From: Liolophura sinensis
Taxonomy: Eukaryota; Mollusca; Polyplacophora; Chitonida; Chitonidae
NCBI RefSeq assembly: GCF_032854445.1
Contig: NC_088305.1
Location: 2,983,001-3,047,000 of the forward strand
DNA length: 64,000 nucleotides
Direction of reading: 5' to 3'
The position numbers were made by a program, and so were the translations under genes. Positions within the stretch are counted from its first letter, which is position 1. Every line of letters starts with the position of its first letter. A model generated the notes under the pieces. The model was not told the origin of the DNA and searched no databases. It saw nothing but the letters and a program-made list of their open reading frames with translations. Positions 55,801 to 58,800 of this stretch are shown piece after piece.

Positions 55801-58800
55801 ATAAATGGATTTCTTCCATCTAGGGTTACTAAAACAGGGATCTTCATGTCTGTTAATTGCATTTTTCTTAATCATAAAAGGCAAAGAAAAGACTAGAATG
55901 AAGTATATGTATGTATCCAATGGGAGACCATTATACAGTGTCAAGGAGAATAGTTTGATGTAATTTTTTGCTTACAATAGTTTGTTTCAAGGCCCATTCA
56001 GCAAGCACATGCGTAGATCTAAACATAAAAAGTAAGATCTCCCCAAACAAATGTTTGACCTTTACCAAGATATTTGCCCAGTCGCTGTGAAATTTTGCAC
56101 ACAGCAGCTCAGTAATCAAGTCTGAACCACGCTGAAGCAAGGATTATCCTGTAGATACAGATGTTGTCAAATGAGCATGCACAAACACGTTATCAGATGG
56201 ATTTTGAAAGTTTTACAAACAGTGAAAGGAGGAGGGTACCTTGCAGCCTTTTATCAGATAGAGCCTATATGAATACCTGTAGTTCTTACACCAATTATCT
56301 AACACTTTACACTAAGACAGCTCATTGTCATGCCTGTGAAGTGATAAGTGATAAAGCAATTGTGATCAGATGTGTGGACTTCTCAAGTTCATTGAACTAC
56401 ACAAATGCCTGATACCCAACATACTGTAAATCTTCAATATTTTCCACCTCAAACACCTTTTTTCAGTGCAATTTATGGGTAAAATTAGTATAAAAATGAT
56501 GACAAGAATTATTTGTTATTGTGCTACCAAAGATCTAGATGCAAGTTTTATAAAACAGTGCAATTATTTCTCTGCACCCCACAGTACTCCAGGAATGTGT
56601 CAGAATATTAGTCTAGGGTGGTTGAAAAGGTTGAAGAATTTGAATAAATACATATGAACCAGATTCACAAGGAACCATATGTAACCATTCTGACATCTAG
56701 GTTCACAAGTGCATTACCATGCAGTGCACTTTACACAGAGATGCAGAAAATTCACTTAATCCCTGCACATGACTTGAAAAAATGTCAAGTGCGACATTAA
56801 TCCCCAAGCACTCACTGACTCACTCATTCACTTAATCCCTGAGTGAGTTTCTGACCACGAAAATGTAACATTAATGCTTGTTCGGTTTCTAGTCAACAGA
56901 AACGTATCATAAACCATTAAGTTTGCGCGGACCAGAGACCTAATATAAACACTGTATTCGTTTCTGGTGATTTTGTTAGAAATGGAGTCTTACTTTCCAG
57001 CCAAGAGGTGCCCAGGTTCTTTCCATGATTTCAGAAACCTGATCATTACGCGATCAGTGAAAGCCTGCTGTCTCAGAGCCTACATTTATATCCCACTAAG
57101 GGGGCCTCCGTGGCTCAGCCGGTTAGCACGCTAGCACAGCGTAATGACCCAGGAGCCTCTCACCAATGCCGTCGCTGTGAGTTCAGGTCCTGTTCATGCT
57201 GGCTTCCTCTCCGGCCGTACGTGGGAAGGTCTGTCAGCAACCTGCTTATGGTCGTGGGTTTCTGCTGGGCTCTGCCTGGTTTCCACCCACCATAATGCTG
57301 GCCGCCCTCGTATAATTGAAACACCAATCAAATAAATAAATAAATAAATCAATATATCCCACTGATGGATCCGTGTATCACTTCAGAGCCTAAATTTCCA
57401 ACTGTCAAAGCCTATATGATGCCTATGCTGTAGCAAAGAGCCTGTCTCAATTAGTTTATCACCTTACATGTAAGTCCAGGTTATATAATCAGTCTCATTT
57501 ACTTCCCCATTCATAGCTTGTCTTTGTTGTTTCCATGCTCGGAGTCCATCTCTCGTTATCTCTCAAATCTTTGGTTCACAGATTGCCTATGGATTTTCGT
57601 ATATCAGAGTAGTTATCTCCCATTTTTCATCTCATTGTAGTTATTTCCCATTTCTGATCCTATTGTTGTTATTTCTCATCTGTCATTCAGTTGCATGCTC
57701 TTGTCATTTCCATTTCTCATCACATTGTTGTTTTTCCCCATTTGTGATCCCATTCCATTCCATTCTTGTTTTCTTCTCTTATCATTGTTTTTTTCCCCAT
57801 TTCTGACCCCAGTGGTATTATTTCCCATTTTTAACTCCATTGTTGTTATTTTGTCATTTCTGACCCCATTGTTGTTATTTGTCATTTCTGACCCCATTGT
57901 TATTATTTCCCATTTCTAACTCCATTGTTGTCATGTCTCATTTTGGGTCACATCTTTATTATTTCCCATTTCTGATGTCTCATTGTTATTATTTCCTGTT
58001 TCAAACTCAAGTCTGTGTTTTTTCTTGCTTCAGAGCCTCTTGTCCACAAACCCTGTGTGGCATGGCCCCCGTCTCATGGCTTTGCCTCACCAGTACTACA
58101 AGATCTTCCAGCACTACCGTAATAAGCAGTGTGGGGGTTGCAGCAACGTCCCTAAGGACCCTGCTATATGTCTGGTGTGTGGACGCTACCTCTGCTTCAA
58201 ACAGGCTTGCTGTAGTTCCCAGCAACAGCGCATCTTCGAATGTGTTGAGGTAAGTAATATTGCTTATGTGGCATTTTAGGCTGTAATCATTCATTCATTC
58301 AACGAGAAATCATGGGATACTTTGGCCAAAGGGGGAAAAAAAAACACCCGCAACTTTATGGAATATGTATGTATACTGGTTTCATGATAATGTATGTAGT
58401 GGTGACTTCATTGGTCTCCTTAGCCATTCCTCATGGGGCACTATGGGTGTAGATCCCATTTATCTGTCAGTCAGTCCCCACAAAACAGTTTACCGAACAT
58501 TTCAGAATGGTTCATTAGTCTGAATTTGAACCTGGAAGATGACTTAAAGTCAGACAGTTACAGATCAAGTTTGAGCGCCAGGTGTGGCATCTGATTTTGA
58601 CAGAAGAATGGGCATTTTTGCTCTGTTGTGAATTTTGGCAGATTTTTGTGAGTGTGTTTTTTTTCTAATAGCAGCGAATTGTATCGAATGAAAAAGGAGC
58701 CTCTTTGGCTGAGGTGGTCATAGCTTGCCAGCATCGCACAATGATCCAGGAGCTTCTCACCAATGTGGTTGGTGTAAGTTTAAGTCCAGCTCATGCTGGC

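Larger units (their letters stand above)
51439..58033 (+). other. 6.6-kb intron, exon 33 to exon 34
   Basis: The longest intron here. It holds the 56-bp repeat, repeat A, two Tc1-type relics with an internal 110-bp array, a SINE tail, a full SINE with target duplication, repeat C and the pyrimidine-rich repeat. 54670-56540 shows no feature I can name. Confidence 0.6.

Noticed and set aside
57676-57897. Minus-strand Asn/Lys-rich open frame
   Set aside because: Reverse reading of the pyrimidine-rich 28-bp repeat.
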